The notes: generated by a model not told the origin, from the sequence alone. A DNA stretch of 64,000 nt from Methanosarcina sp. 2.H.T.1A.6 (GCF_000979455.1 NZ_JJOY01000023.1:62001-126000), one strand, 5' to 3'. Counted from the first letter of the stretch, positions 1-9,585 are shown. Numbers and translations: made by a program.

Positions 1-203
1 ATGAGATTGTTTTCTGGAAGTTCCGGGTAGAGGAAATCAGGGAAGAAGAAGGCGAGTACTCAATAAAAGCCCTGGCATCAGGTGAAAAATACTATCCTGG
101 AAGCCATCCCTTTGAAACTGAAATTAAGGCTGTCACTTATAATCAGCTGGAACTCGAGAAGACTGCCGCCGGCTGGAAGGCTCAGGTTGTTGTTGATATT
201 TAA
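1..203 (+). CDS. Archease, C-terminal part (gene begins before the window)
   Basis: An open frame enters from the left edge and stops with TAA at 201-203, giving about 66 residues. Seen: the stretch ending ...HPFETEIKAVTYNQLELE, then KTAAGWKAQVVVDI. This matches the archease C-terminus, which has a conserved E(I/V)KAVTYH-like strand and ends in a (V/F)DI tail whose Asp helps form the metal site. Archease is a small protein that promotes guanylylation and multiple turnover of the RNA ligase RtcB. The rtcB gene lies 541 bases downstream on the same strand, which supports the call. The long gap, with its own repeats and TATA-like elements, suggests rtcB also has its own promoter. The N-terminal half cannot be judged. 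Confidence 0.85.
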   Translation, partial: EIVFWKFRVEEIREEEGEYSIKALASGEKYYPGSHPFETEIKAVTYNQLELEKTAAGWKAQVVVDI

Positions 204-213
204 GGAGCAGTAG

Positions 214-291
214 TTTTTGATTTCTTTACGTATGGCTGGAATGCATAGCTGCTTTTTGATTTCTTTATGTATGGCTGGAATGTATGGCTGC
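214..291. repeat. 39-bp direct tandem repeat, two copies
   Basis: Units at 214-252 and 253-291 (TTTTTGATTTCTTTACGTAT... and TTTTTGATTTCTTTATGTAT...) differ at three positions. They follow the archease stop directly. No coding potential is evident. A local duplication is the simplest explanation. Confidence 0.85.
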
Positions 292-425
292 TATGCATGA
301 CTCTCATGTATGCTTCTTGTTTATTTCTATTATTTTGCGCCATACATATCTTCATGTACGTGAATTATTATCCTATTCTGCACTTAATCTGGGGTGAATT
401 TTTTATATGCTAAATTTACCTATCC

Positions 426-443
426 CACTTAACCGGTTAAGTG
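426..443. promoter_or_regulatory. 18-bp perfect palindrome in the archease-rtcB gap
   Basis: CACTTAACCGGTTAAGTG is a perfect self-complementary 18-mer about 300 bases upstream of the rtcB start codon. Its symmetry suits a dimeric DNA-binding protein or a hairpin. It has no T-run after it, so it is not a typical terminator. The function is unknown. Confidence 0.5.
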
Positions 444-648
444 AGTTTTAACAGCCAAATTTAAGTTAACTCGCTATATTAACTAATTAATTCAATCAGG
501 TTCTGGCGGCTTGTTATTATCGAGCTATACTCTTTCCAGGCATTTTGTAAAATTCCTGGTCTTTAATGCAGTCTGAAACAGTGTATCTTATTTGTGTTTC
601 CGGAGTAATTTGTAGATCATCAAGGAAACGTAAGGTAAATGGGTAATT

Positions 649-716
649 TCAGGATTATATTCATATCGGGATTATATTAATATCAGGGTTATATTAATAT
701 CAGAATTATATTCATA
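649..716 (+). repeat. Four 17-bp tandem repeats carrying TATA-like cores upstream of rtcB
   Basis: Units at 649-665, 666-682, 683-699 and 700-716 follow the pattern TCRGRRTTATATTMATA. Each holds a TTATATT core that resembles an archaeal TATA box. The last unit ends 28 bases before the rtcB ATG, just upstream of its AAGGAG/GGGAG ribosome binding site. They may be multiple promoter elements or iterated binding sites; only the repeat itself is certain. Confidence 0.7.
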
Positions 717-744
717 ACAAGTAAAGGAGCAGGGAGTATCAATT

Positions 745-2247
745 ATGGTAGAGAGTGAAGATATCGGTACTGAGGAATTGGGTACGGAAAATGTACACCG
801 AGACATAAATAGCATGGTCCGGAAGCTTTCCGATAATAGCTGGGAAATCCCGAGAGGGCACATTCCTAATATGAGGGTTCCAGGGCGCCTGTTTGTATCT
901 GAAAATTTACTTGGAAGCATTGAGCCCGGTACTATCGACCAGATTGCAAACGTTGCAACTCTTCCTGGCATTCAGAAATATTCCATGGCAATGCCTGATG
1001 CCCACCTCGGCTACGGTTTTGCTATAGGAGGCGTTGCCGCTTTTGATGCAGAGGAAGGAGTTATCAGCCCCGGTGGAGTGGGTTTTGATATCAATTGCGG
1101 GGTACGGCTAATCCGCACAAACCTTCAAAAGGAAGATGTAGTTCCTGAAATAAAAAGGCTGACTGATGAGCTTTTTAATAATATACCTTCAGGTGTCGGA
1201 TCCAAAAGTCGGTTCAGGGCTTCTGACCGGGAACTTGACAGTGCGTTTCTTGAGGGTGCAAAGTGGGCAGTAGAAGCCGGGTATGGTGTGGAAGCGGATG
1301 TGGAACACTGCGAGGGGAATGGCTACCTGGAAGGAGCAGATATTTCTCATGTGAGCGCAAAGGCAAGGACCCGCGGAAAACCTCAGATAGGAACTCTCGG
1401 GAGCGGCAACCACTTTCTTGAAGTCCAGTATGTGGACGAGATTTATGACAAAGAAGTGGCTTCCGCCTTCGGACTTGAAGAAGGCCAGGTTACGGTAATG
1501 ATCCACTGCGGGTCAAGAGGCGCAGGGCATCAGGTCTGCACGGACCATCTAAAAGAGCTCTCTCAGGCTGTGAAAAAGTACGGGATTGAAATTCCGGACA
1601 AGCAGCTTGCCTGTGCTCCGGCTCAGTCAAGGGAAGCACAGAACTATTTCAAAGCTATGCTCTGCGCTGCAAACTATGCCTGGGCAAACAGGCAGATGAT
1701 CACTCACTGGACACGCGAGTCTTTTGAAAAGGTATTTGGCAGGGACGCCGATGACCTGGGAATGAGCCTCCTGTATGACGTTGCTCATAATGTAGCAAAA
1801 CTGGAAGAACATACTATTGACGGCAGGAAAAAAGAGGTTTACGTGCACAGAAAAGGGGCAACAAGAGCATTTCCCTCCGGACACCCGGAAGTTCCAGCTG
1901 CATACAGGGATGTGGGACAGCCTGTTTTAATTCCCGGAAGCATGGGGACGCCTTCTTTCATACTCTGCGGTGCAAAAGAGGCTATGGACGTTTCTTTCGG
2001 CAGTGCCTGTCACGGAGCCGGGAGGATTATGAGCAGGGCTCATGCAAAGAAAGAGTTCCATGGGCAGAGCATAAAAGAGAACCTTGAAGCCCACGGAATC
2101 ACTGTAAGGGCAACTCACCCTTCAGTAATTGCGGAAGAAGCTCCTGGCGTGTACAAGTCCAGCAGTGAGGTAGTAAATGTCGTGCATGAACTTGGTATTG
2201 CCCGCAAGGTTGCAAGAGTAATCCCACTTGGGGTCGCAAAAGGTTAA
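745..2247 (+). CDS. rtcB: RNA-splicing ligase RtcB (3'-phosphate/5'-OH RNA ligase)
   Basis: RtcB joins RNA 2',3'-cyclic phosphate or 3'-phosphate ends to 5'-OH ends, using GTP and Mn2+. In archaea it completes tRNA splicing. The 500-residue product has the family motifs in order: [13 protein letters not shown] (about 84-96), the metal-binding [12 protein letters not shown] with Asp115 and Cys118, [21 protein letters not shown], and near the C-terminus [12 protein letters not shown], whose His forms the covalent GMP link. The length is normal for an intein-free archaeal RtcB. The first ATG follows AAAGGAGCAGGGAG. The N-terminal 24 residues are acidic and not family-typical, so an internal Met25 start is possible. 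Archease is encoded just upstream. A T-rich stretch (2260-2282) follows the stop and may terminate transcription. Confidence 0.97.
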   Translation: MVESEDIGTEELGTENVHRDINSMVRKLSDNSWEIPRGHIPNMRVPGRLFVSENLLGSIEPGTIDQIANVATLPGIQKYSMAMPDAHLGYGFAIGGVAAFDAEEGVISPGGVGFDINCGVRLIRTNLQKEDVVPEIKRLTDELFNNIPSGVGSKSRFRASDRELDSAFLEGAKWAVEAGYGVEADVEHCEGNGYLEGADISHVSAKARTRGKPQIGTLGSGNHFLEVQYVDEIYDKEVASAFGLEEGQVTVMIHCGSRGAGHQVCTDHLKELSQAVKKYGIEIPDKQLACAPAQSREAQNYFKAMLCAANYAWANRQMITHWTRESFEKVFGRDADDLGMSLLYDVAHNVAKLEEHTIDGRKKEVYVHRKGATRAFPSGHPEVPAAYRDVGQPVLIPGSMGTPSFILCGAKEAMDVSFGSACHGAGRIMSRAHAKKEFHGQSIKENLEAHGITVRATHPSVIAEEAPGVYKSSSEVVNVVHELGIARKVARVIPLGVAKG

Positions 2248-2317
2248 ACTGGCAGAAATTTAACCTTCTTTTTTATTTTTTCCAGATTCTTTGAGCAGCC
2301 CGTCTTTCTCTGGAGTT

Positions 2318-3448
2318 TTAGTCTTTTGAACAGAAATCAGGTTCTCTGAATTCTTCCATTCCATATAAGTCGGAGCTGTCTGCAGATTGGTGTTCTTTAT
2401 CGAACCTGAACACGATCATACTTGAATATGAAGAAGTTACAAAAGGTGTACCGTTTTCTCTGAATATATTTGAAAAATATTCTGCAAGGTTATGGATAAC
2501 GTTTTCATTTTTGAAATCATGATAAATGGTTACTGATTCCTTTCCTGGTTCAAGACAGATTTCTATATTCTTTACCAGCTGGGTTGCCAGGTACATCTTC
2601 CTGAAGTAAACCAGTAAATCTGGAAGAGACATTTCACTTATTGATTGTTTGCACAGGCGTTCCAGTATCTTTGTCGGGTTCGGGACCTCTCCGGCTGCAA
2701 AAGTTTCGAACTGGGTTCGGTGCAAAGTCACAAGGTTGTATCTTTCAACATTGTATGTATTCATTAACTGGGTCCAGAACTCTGTATTATCGTCAAGTTC
2801 TCTGCAGACTATATCAAGGCAACCAAAGTGTTTTCGGATCCCTGGCATGGTCTCATTAAGAGATACTGAGAGGTTCTTTTTGAATGAGATCTGGGTTGAG
2901 TTTGCCCGTCTGAAAATGTGTTCCACATCAAGCTGTTTCCATCTGGCCAGAAAATGGGCTATAAGCTGGGCAAAAAACTCTCTGCTGTTTATGGTGGCAT
3001 TGGAAATGAGTATAAGGGCAGACTCAGGGTTGTGGATATCCTCACACTTGATTGATGTTCTGATTGTCCACTGGTAGTTTCTGGAAACCTTGTTAAGGTA
3101 GTCCTCTAGTTCTCTCATATCACTAATTTCAAAAGGATTGATTAGCTCATTAACCAGCTCTTCATCCGTAAGCCTTCCTTTTGTATTCCTGAAAAGCCAT
3201 TCGAGCATTGTTTTATTTATAATGATATTTTCCCCGTTCTTGATTGTGTCGTTCAGTTCTTCTTTTGCGGGGGTTTCTTTTAAAAATATAATTGCTTCAT
3301 CAATGCTTTTATGATACATAAGTGCTGTATCTGCAATTTCAATTGTGTCCCTGACTGCGGCGCTAAGATTCCCGTCATTGGCGTCTAGAAGGGGCTGCAA
3401 CTTTTTAAGGTATTTATCATCAAGGGATATATTTTTTCTGATCAGCAT
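2318..3448 (-). CDS. Hypothetical protein with ribbon-helix-helix-like N-terminus
   Basis: This is a 376-residue soluble protein of unknown function, convergent with rtcB. Seen: an N-terminal block MLIRKNISLDDKYLKKLQPL followed by NGNLSAAVRDTIEIADTA-like helical sequence. This has the pattern of a short strand plus two helices found in ribbon-helix-helix DNA-binding domains. The rest, about 330 residues, is alpha/beta with no motif I recognise. I chose the ATG at 3448 because GGTGA lies just upstream; a longer reading would begin at a TTG (3460) that overlaps this site. The family assignment of the N-terminus is inference. A regulator with a large C-terminal sensing domain is one reading, but I cannot assign a ligand. 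Confidence 0.75.
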   Translation of the reverse strand: MLIRKNISLDDKYLKKLQPLLDANDGNLSAAVRDTIEIADTALMYHKSIDEAIIFLKETPAKEELNDTIKNGENIIINKTMLEWLFRNTKGRLTDEELVNELINPFEISDMRELEDYLNKVSRNYQWTIRTSIKCEDIHNPESALILISNATINSREFFAQLIAHFLARWKQLDVEHIFRRANSTQISFKKNLSVSLNETMPGIRKHFGCLDIVCRELDDNTEFWTQLMNTYNVERYNLVTLHRTQFETFAAGEVPNPTKILERLCKQSISEMSLPDLLVYFRKMYLATQLVKNIEICLEPGKESVTIYHDFKNENVIHNLAEYFSNIFRENGTPFVTSSYSSMIVFRFDKEHQSADSSDLYGMEEFREPDFCSKD

Positions 3449-4532
3449 ATTTTCACCCAAGATGGTCTGGCTTTCCGGTCCTTTATGCTACGATCCATAA
3501 TCCGTGCCCCTGATACGAATGGCTTTTTTATCTCTTCCGGCTCAAAGCTTAGAAAATTTGTTTTATCATTATATAATATATTATTTTAAAATCTAAAAAT
3601 CTTTATCAGTAGTTTATATAATGGTAAGTGCTACCGAATATTAAATCTTTCTGTTTAGTGCCATTTTTTGATAATTTTTGTAAATTTATATTATTCTTCA
3701 GGAAGGTTAGTCAATCTGCAGTTACACATAATATTCCCTGTTTGGAACTTCTGGCAAATCCATCTGCTTCATTATTTTCGGTTCATTACTGTATGGCCCG
3801 CATCAGGTAGAACTTTCCTCCCATGTACTAAAGTGGGGAAGTGACACCGTATCTAAAACAGATAATATCAGTTCACAATTCTTTATATATATATGTAAAA
3901 CAGTGTACGACATGTAAATTAAATAAATTCGAATGTGAATGGGGGCTCGAATAGCCTTGAGAATCAGGTTACTTATTCCCTATATGCTCACAGTTTGTAT
4001 GGTCTTTGTTGTCCTCTCCAGTTTCGAAAGACACTGGTTAACTCTCTGACAAATGGTGAGTCTGGAAATGGATTTGTATACCTTCTGATTGGGTGGGGGT
4101 TCTGTATAAACATCCCGTCAGGACTTTACATATCCTTAATAATCTGATCTTCTACAGGGCATATTTGTTCCCCCTCAAAAGCGAGTTGGGAGTGGATTCA
4201 TCGTATCTGGCAGGCTCTTTAATACTTCCTCGTCTGTCAGGTACTTCCTTATAATAAATAATCTGAGAATACAAAAAATTCTTTCAGATTTAACTTTTTC
4301 TCTGTTTTTTTTTCTCTGTTGTTTTTTCTCTGTTGTTTTTTCTCTGTTTTTTTCTCTGTTTAAGTTTCTTTTTCTCTCATAATTTTTCTTTACTACTGAA
4401 GGAGAAGTAATTCCACGAGAAAGGTACCTTTAGGACTGGTGTACCTTCAGGGGCTGGTATGGCCTCACAGTTACCTCTACTATGGACTGGGAACGATGAG
4501 AAAACTTTGAAAGAAATTACTGAATCCACGGT
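3449..4532. other. Long intergenic region, no convincing gene
   Basis: About 1.1 kb between two minus-strand genes. Short open frames (for example 3628-3810 and 3935-4147) lack ribosome binding sites and recognisable sequence. The part from about 4300 to 4380 is a T-rich low-complexity run built on TTTTTTCTCTGTTG units. I see no RNA gene. Confidence 0.6.
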
Positions 4533-4574
4533 AAAACAAAAAAAGAAAAAGCAAAGAGAAAACGCCTCTTTGCT
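4533..4574 (-). terminator. Intrinsic-type terminator of the mtr operon
   Basis: AGCAAAGAG (4550-4558) pairs perfectly with CTCTTTGCT (4566-4574) around a 7-base loop. Read on the minus strand, the hairpin is followed by an almost pure T tract (complement of 4532-4550). It lies 36 bases after the mtrH stop codon. Confidence 0.85.
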
Positions 4575-4609
4575 TCTGGATCTTGCGATCCCTTTAATAT
4601 ATTTTGAAC

Positions 4610-5560
4610 TTACGTCAGTTTGGTGACCGGGTGGTTAGCCAGGTCGGCAATCTCAACGCCAAGTTCCTTTGCGGTTTCACCAAGCATGATGTCTACCATG
4701 GCTACAGCCGGGAAAATCTGGTTGACGTTTTCGATAGGACCGTAGAGCAGGAAGTCAGAACCTGCAATCTGGGCTACCAGGTTGGTACCAATGTCTGTAG
4801 GCATGTAGATTGCTTTTGGGTCAGGCTGGGTTTTCTTGAATTTCCGGAGCCAGTCCCAGGCTGAGGCCATGTTGTGGTATCCGCCGCCTACAGGAAGGCC
4901 GAGCTTTCCTTTGATTGTTGGCACTGAGCGGATTGTTGCGCCAGAACCTGCGCCAAGGGGCATTGCAGCAACGTCGATAAGGGGAATCTTGATTCCACAT
5001 TCCTCAGCGACCTGGAGCATACCTTTAGTCTGCCCGGAACCACCGACTTCAAGGATGTCAAGCTTTCCTTTTACGGTTGGGTCGGTTGCGTTGAAAGCCA
5101 GGACAATTGCGGCTTCCACATCGCTCTCTGCGAGTACGTCCATTTCTGACTGTTCAATACTTGCATTGATGGAGTTATGGATTGCCCTGTTTGCAACTCC
5201 GATTTCAGTACAATACTTTGCTGCGAATGCACGCACTTCTCCGGCTGAGGAGTCGATCAGGAAGGGGGTCCTGTCGTCGATCCCAACGAACCAGTCGATG
5301 TAATTCTTGATTGCTTCGGGGGTTTCGCCCACGATCTGGTTTACGTAGGGGTTTCCGGTGGCGTCGCTCATTGACACCTGGGTGTTCCACAGAGTTTCTG
5401 CAGCGGCTCTGTCAAAGAGACCTTTGTCCTCATCGGTCACGATCTTGTGCCTTGCATAGAACATGGTACTGACTAACACGGTTGGGTATTCACCCGGCTG
5501 TCCGCCGAACTTAACTCCACCTACTTCGTAAACTTCCTGTTTCTTGTCAAACTTGAACAT
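4610..5560 (-). CDS. mtrH: Tetrahydromethanopterin S-methyltransferase subunit H
   Basis: MtrH transfers the methyl group between tetrahydrosarcinapterin (H4SPT in Methanosarcina) and the cob(I)amide prosthetic group of MtrA. It is the cytoplasmic, methyl-pterin-binding part of the Mtr complex. The 316-residue product begins MFKFDKKQEVYEVGGVKFGG and has the glycine-rich barrel segments typical of MtrH. The length is normal. GGGATC precedes the ATG at a normal distance. It is the last of eight genes, 12 bases after mtrG, and is followed by a strong terminator. In methylotrophic growth the complex can run in reverse. Confidence 0.97.
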   Translation of the reverse strand: MFKFDKKQEVYEVGGVKFGGQPGEYPTVLVSTMFYARHKIVTDEDKGLFDRAAAETLWNTQVSMSDATGNPYVNQIVGETPEAIKNYIDWFVGIDDRTPFLIDSSAGEVRAFAAKYCTEIGVANRAIHNSINASIEQSEMDVLAESDVEAAIVLAFNATDPTVKGKLDILEVGGSGQTKGMLQVAEECGIKIPLIDVAAMPLGAGSGATIRSVPTIKGKLGLPVGGGYHNMASAWDWLRKFKKTQPDPKAIYMPTDIGTNLVAQIAGSDFLLYGPIENVNQIFPAVAMVDIMLGETAKELGVEIADLANHPVTKLT

Positions 5561-5572
5561 TTTGATCCCTCA

Positions 5573-5794
5573 TTATATTGTGAACATTGATGATACCGAG
5601 ACATAGATCAGGAAGAGAAGCAGTCCTACCACTGCGCCATACAGAATTCCTATGTCTCTTCCTACCTTCTTTCCGATCCTCTGTGCAACTTCACTGTTGA
5701 CAAACTCAACCTTTTCATCGATCTTTTCGAGCCTTTTCATTACTTCGTTAAACTCAGCTGGATCTACAAACGCTGCTGGTGCTTTTCCATCCAT
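5573..5794 (-). CDS. mtrG: Tetrahydromethanopterin S-methyltransferase subunit G
   Basis: A 73-residue small subunit of the Mtr membrane complex. It has a charged N-terminal helix with heptad-like spacing (VMKRLEKIDEKVEFVNSEVA) and one C-terminal membrane helix (about 50-70). I placed the start at the ATG at 5794, preceded by GAGGTG at a five- to six-base distance. An upstream TTG at 5809 would overlap that binding site. It lies between mtrF and mtrH in the conserved order. Confidence 0.93.
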   Translation of the reverse strand: MDGKAPAAFVDPAEFNEVMKRLEKIDEKVEFVNSEVAQRIGKKVGRDIGILYGAVVGLLLFLIYVSVSSMFTI

Positions 5795-5811
5795 AGTTTC
5801 ACCTCTCAAGC

Positions 5812-6030
5812 TTAGAGACCGGCCATTAACGGGAGTATGATCACCATCAGCAGTGAAAAGAGGAAGCCTGCGGCAAAGCCAATTATTCCGGTGGACATTA
5901 CCCCGGAATCCAGCTTCTGGTTCCTCGCAATCAGCTGTGCTCTGTACCGAATGCTCTCAACAGTAGCATCAATTGCGCCCATCTGAGGGTTGAGCACCAT
6001 TGGCACTCCTTTTCCGTATTCTTCTGCCAT
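5812..6030 (-). CDS. mtrF: Tetrahydromethanopterin S-methyltransferase subunit F
   Basis: A 72-residue subunit with one C-terminal membrane helix (about 48-70, [20 protein letters not shown]) and a soluble N-terminal part. Two ATGs are possible. The one at 6036 overlaps the mtrA stop and sits one base after GGAGGT, which is too close. The one at 6030 is seven bases from it, so I use 6030 (MAEEYGKG). The soluble part resembles the C-terminal part of MtrA, a known relationship in this complex. Confidence 0.92.
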
Positions 6031-6035
6031 TCTCA

Positions 6036-6758
6036 TTACCTCCCGAGCAGTAATAACCCAAGCAGGGATATGGTTACTGTCAACCCGATCATGGCACCTT
6101 CAATCTTTCCTGCATGAATCCCTGAGTGGAACTTGTTCAAGTTTCCTATGTCAAGCATCCGGGCTTCAATGCCTTTCAACCTGCTGCGGATGACTGCAAT
6201 CTCACCGGAGACCGGCCTGACGACTCCGCCCTCTTCTTCTTCTTCTCCCTCTTCGCTGATTTCCACAACCATTGGTTCTGCATCAAAGGCACCAGGGTCC
6301 TTTGATACAAGTTCCCTTACCTTGGCTGTGATTGCACCCATGTCTTCTGTGTCCAGCAGGTTTACGGTCTGGACCTGCTGCTGGAAGCGGGCAACTATAT
6401 CATCGTTCAGGTTTTCTACATACGGAATAGCACCTACAGCACCTACAATTCTATGGTCTTTTACACCATTTGCATGGATGCTGAGCACTGCCTGTCCTGT
6501 AACGTGCCCTTTGACTTCAGCTCCGGTTACAACCAGGAACCTGATATTGGGGTTTGAAATTACGTGGGCAACGACCTTCTCTATACCCAGGTTTTCGGTT
6601 TTACAGGATCCAGTAACTGCTGCTCCTGCATCGAGAATTGGCTTTCCGGGAAGGTGTGACGCACAGGTAATGACTGCGACACAGCTCTTTACATCGCCTA
6701 CTTCATATTCTCCTTTCAGGATTGGCCATCCCGGTGCGGGTTCTCTTTTATCTACCAT
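6036..6758 (-). CDS. mtrA: Tetrahydromethanopterin S-methyltransferase subunit A (corrinoid protein)
   Basis: MtrA carries the corrinoid that shuttles the methyl group between methyl-H4SPT (through MtrH) and coenzyme M. The 240-residue product starts [18 protein letters not shown]. The histidine that becomes the axial cobalt ligand is in EVKGHVTGQ (His85 here, matching His84 of the M. marburgensis protein). A very acidic linker ([10 protein letters not shown]) follows the corrinoid domain, then a helix and one C-terminal membrane anchor (about 217-238). The gene sits one base after mtrB, so it is part of one transcript. All key features are present. Confidence 0.97.
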
Positions 6759-6759
6759 T

Positions 6760-7086
6760 TTACATACCTCCCTCGATCAGTCTCTGTATGAATATGATCA
6801 GGGCAAGCAGCCCGCTGAAGGCAAGACCTAAAACGACTCCGTAGAAAGAGTTCCCATAAATTCCTGCCATATAGGAGGTGTTTTCACGGCCGGGCCATGA
6901 GTTCATGAGCGGTTTGCTGGGCGAAAGTGAGTTTAACAGATCTTCTGCAATTAAGTCCAGTTTGTCCATTCTCTCAAAGACAGGTTCCATGGAATAGAGA
7001 ACCGAGTCTGCCCTTTCTTCTGCTACAACTGCAGTGTCAGGGTCCATGACCAGGTGTACTTCGGGAGCTATGCGAATCATGCTCAT
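6760..7086 (-). CDS. mtrB: Tetrahydromethanopterin S-methyltransferase subunit B
   Basis: A 108-residue subunit with a soluble N-terminal region ([20 protein letters not shown]) and a single C-terminal membrane helix (about 80-102). The ATG overlaps the mtrC stop as ATGA, and GGAGG is seven bases upstream inside mtrC, so translation is probably coupled. MtrB is a structural subunit; it binds no cofactor that can be seen in the sequence. Confidence 0.95.
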   Translation of the reverse strand: MSMIRIAPEVHLVMDPDTAVVAEERADSVLYSMEPVFERMDKLDLIAEDLLNSLSPSKPLMNSWPGRENTSYMAGIYGNSFYGVVLGLAFSGLLALIIFIQRLIEGGM

Positions 7087-7886
7087 TGCAATTCCTCCGC
7101 ACTGGGCAGCAGCCCGGTTCCAACAACCGCGTGTGCATCTCTCTTGACAAGCCCATAGTACTTCATAAAGGCAAAAGCCCAGATAATAAGTCCTATAAAG
7201 ATGTTTAATCCGGCTGCCATCAGTCCTTCATGGAGTGAAGATGCAAAACCTGCAATAACTACTGCGATGGCTGCCTTTTCAACAGCTAACATGAGAGTTC
7301 TGTCCTGTTTCTCATCAGGACCGAGGTTAGCATTGAAGGGGTGAAGGATTCCCATGCCGCCTATGATAAAGATCAGTGCAATGTATCCATTTGCGACTAC
7401 GTTCTCAATAACTGGGCCATATGTGAATTCCCCTGCAATGACAACGCTTAATCCTATAATTGCCAGGGTTCCTGCACCTGCAATTTCCACCATGGCTTGT
7501 TCCATAATGGGGATGCCCATTCCGATTACCTTGTTTGCAAGGACACCGATAATGGCACCTATAACTGCGGCTGCAATAAAGGACACTATGGGTCCTGCAA
7601 TGCCTCCTACGGAAAGCCCGAACAGGGCAGCGACAATTCCCATACCAAGGGCGATCATACCAATGGATGGAACCCCGGTACCAAGACCGTAGCTTGCAAC
7701 ACGGCGAACCGCATCAGCACCCCATACAATGGCGCAGATTGCTCCAAGGCCTCCGAAGAAGGAAAATGCTGGAGGCATGAAGTGGCCCAGGTAAATCCCT
7801 GCGAGACCGCCGACTGCACCAATAGCCATTATTGTTTGTTGAGGATACCCGCCTTTGGCTCCTCCTCCTGCTCCACCTGCAGACAT
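7083..7886 (-). CDS. mtrC: Tetrahydromethanopterin S-methyltransferase subunit C
   Basis: An integral membrane subunit of 267 residues with about seven to eight hydrophobic helices. It begins [18 protein letters not shown] longer open frame exists (to 7988), but the ATG at 7886 has GGAGGT upstream, gives the usual family length, and avoids a large overlap with mtrD. MtrC, D and E form the membrane globe through which two Na+ are moved per methyl transfer. Confidence 0.95.
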   Translation of the reverse strand: MSAGGAGGGAKGGYPQQTIMAIGAVGGLAGIYLGHFMPPAFSFFGGLGAICAIVWGADAVRRVASYGLGTGVPSIGMIALGMGIVAALFGLSVGGIAGPIVSFIAAAVIGAIIGVLANKVIGMGIPIMEQAMVEIAGAGTLAIIGLSVVIAGEFTYGPVIENVVANGYIALIFIIGGMGILHPFNANLGPDEKQDRTLMLAVEKAAIAVVIAGFASSLHEGLMAAGLNIFIGLIIWAFAFMKYYGLVKRDAHAVVGTGLLPSAEELQ

Positions 7887-7888
7887 TT

Positions 7889-8638
7889 TTAGATACCTCC
7901 GAGCTGTGAAATTGCGATTACTGCCACAATGGCACAGAATATCGTTGCTATAAAGGAAGATATTACCGCCTTTGGCCACTTCTTCCACTTGGGGTCGTGG
8001 AAACCTTCGATTGTACCTCCGATGTTATAGGAGGGAATCACAGCGTTCACGAAGAAGATGCCTATTGCGAACATTGCAGCAATTCCTACAAGTTCATTTC
8101 CTGTAACCGAAGTGCTTGCGCCCACACTGAGACCGGCAGTAATGCCCACTTCTATAAGAGAATAATATATGAGGGCTCCGCCGATTCCACCAAGGCAGCC
8201 GCCAATTACACCACTGACAAATGAGACTGTTGGAAGTCCGTGCCCCTCAGTACCCTGGGAGACATACAGGTCCTGTCTGTATTTTGTAATAGGGTCGACT
8301 TTTACCTTTGCTGAGGAAGGTACACAGCCCACACCGTAGACGTAAACCCAGGTTCCGACGATCATGGTTACAGCAATCATGATCATTGCCCCTACTGCAC
8401 CCGAGGCAAGAATTAAGGGAAGATCCTTTGTCACGTTCATCATGAACCCGGCACTGACAAGTCCTGTCAGACCTGCTCCGGCTGCCAGTTGCACGGTACC
8501 AGTACCGATACCGGTTGCCTGAGCCATAGCTGCAGGTGCACCACCCACAGGCACGAAGTGGACACTCCAGGAAATCAGGACGCCACCAATTACAATGAAT
8601 GCCATCCAAATGATATTAGCCATAAGGGCGTCAATCAT
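7889..8638 (-). CDS. mtrD: Tetrahydromethanopterin S-methyltransferase subunit D
   Basis: A 249-residue polytopic membrane subunit with about six to seven hydrophobic segments and glycine-rich helices (GGCLGGIGGALIYYS, TAGLSVGASTSVTG). The start codon overlaps the mtrE stop (ATGA). The stop is three bases before mtrC, and the last codons of mtrD hold the mtrC ribosome binding site. It is thought to belong to the Na+-translocating core with MtrC and MtrE. Confidence 0.96.
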   Translation of the reverse strand: MIDALMANIIWMAFIVIGGVLISWSVHFVPVGGAPAAMAQATGIGTGTVQLAAGAGLTGLVSAGFMMNVTKDLPLILASGAVGAMIMIAVTMIVGTWVYVYGVGCVPSSAKVKVDPITKYRQDLYVSQGTEGHGLPTVSFVSGVIGGCLGGIGGALIYYSLIEVGITAGLSVGASTSVTGNELVGIAAMFAIGIFFVNAVIPSYNIGGTIEGFHDPKWKKWPKAVISSFIATIFCAIVAVIAISQLGGI

Positions 8639-9549
8639 GCTGAAGCCTCCTCGGTTTTGTCTTCTTTGTAAGGCCCAAATGCCTTGCGAGCTTCGACTTC
8701 AATCTTCCAGTTCCAGATAATTAAGATAAGGACAATGGCGACACCTGCGATAACAGAGAACCAGCCCTGTGTGAGGCCTTTAGCAGGATCAAAAATAGTG
8801 GTAACCCAGCTACCAAGGAATACAGTCATACCAAAAGCAATGCCTGTGACAGGACCTCCGAACTTGGCACAGAACCAGGAGTTATCGTACCCGTTTCTGA
8901 TCCCGGATTCTCCATATCTGACAATGTTTCCCGAATTTGAAGCATTGAGCCCGGAACCGAACTCGAACTGCTGGAATTCACGCTCTGCCCCGTAGTGGAC
9001 GTCACCTGTAGATGAACCAATTGCACCTACTGTAATACCCCAGATAAAGGCAAGCATGGTTAGCGGGAATGGATGTCCAAGCACGACGGTCATCATATAA
9101 GATACAATAAGGATACAGAAAGTTGTTATGAATGAGTATCCCATGATTACCGGGGTGTGACTTCTTATCATATCCAGATAAATTGGCTGCTTGAAGCGCT
9201 TCTGGCTGGCTGAACGGCCCAGTACAGAGGTGACGGCAAAGGTGCCGTGGACGCATGCTGCAACAAGGGAACCGATTACCAGTGCAAAGAGTGGAGATAA
9301 AGTAAATTCACTTATTAATACTGTAGCTACGGCTGCACCTACCGAGCACATTAACGCGTTTGAGGGTGGTTCCCCCGATACCGCTTTATTATATATTCTG
9401 TGCGGAAACATCATTTGGGGGGCTAACTGGACCTGTGAGTTGGGATTACTCTGGGATCCGACATCGGATTCGAGGTCCTCTGAGGCACCTGCAATGGTTG
9501 CAGCTACGCCAATAAGTGCCAGCACTCCCATGCCTATGAGTGGTTCCAT
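8635..9549 (-). CDS. mtrE: Tetrahydromethanopterin S-methyltransferase subunit E
   Basis: The first gene of the mtr operon, 304 residues, with about six to seven membrane helices and the cytoplasmic loop that docks the soluble subunits. It begins MEPLIGMGVLALIGVAATIA. GGAGG lies seven bases before the ATG. The conserved order mtrEDCBAFGH and repeated stop/start overlaps indicate one transcript. The palindrome at 9568-9585 is directly upstream of the ribosome binding site. Confidence 0.97.
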   Translation of the reverse strand: MEPLIGMGVLALIGVAATIAGASEDLESDVGSQSNPNSQVQLAPQMMFPHRIYNKAVSGEPPSNALMCSVGAAVATVLISEFTLSPLFALVIGSLVAACVHGTFAVTSVLGRSASQKRFKQPIYLDMIRSHTPVIMGYSFITTFCILIVSYMMTVVLGHPFPLTMLAFIWGITVGAIGSSTGDVHYGAEREFQQFEFGSGLNASNSGNIVRYGESGIRNGYDNSWFCAKFGGPVTGIAFGMTVFLGSWVTTIFDPAKGLTQGWFSVIAGVAIVLILIIWNWKIEVEARKAFGPYKEDKTEEASA

Positions 9550-9567
9550 TCATTTTCCTCCTTTATG

Positions 9568-9585
9568 TTATTAACATGTTAATAA
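9568..9585. promoter_or_regulatory. 18-bp perfect palindrome just upstream of mtrE
   Basis: TTATTAACATGTTAATAA is perfectly self-complementary. It lies 19 bases from the mtrE ATG, beside the GGAGG site. A TATA-like TGTATAAC on the minus strand (about 9601-9608) would put transcription initiation near the palindrome. An operator is plausible but unproven. Confidence 0.5.

Noticed and set aside
3628-4147. Two short plus-strand open frames (60 and 70 residues)
   Set aside because: No binding site, low-complexity hydrophobic composition, and no recognisable family.
7354-7892. Long antisense frames inside mtrC
   Set aside because: They lie opposite a conserved mtr gene and result from its codon bias.
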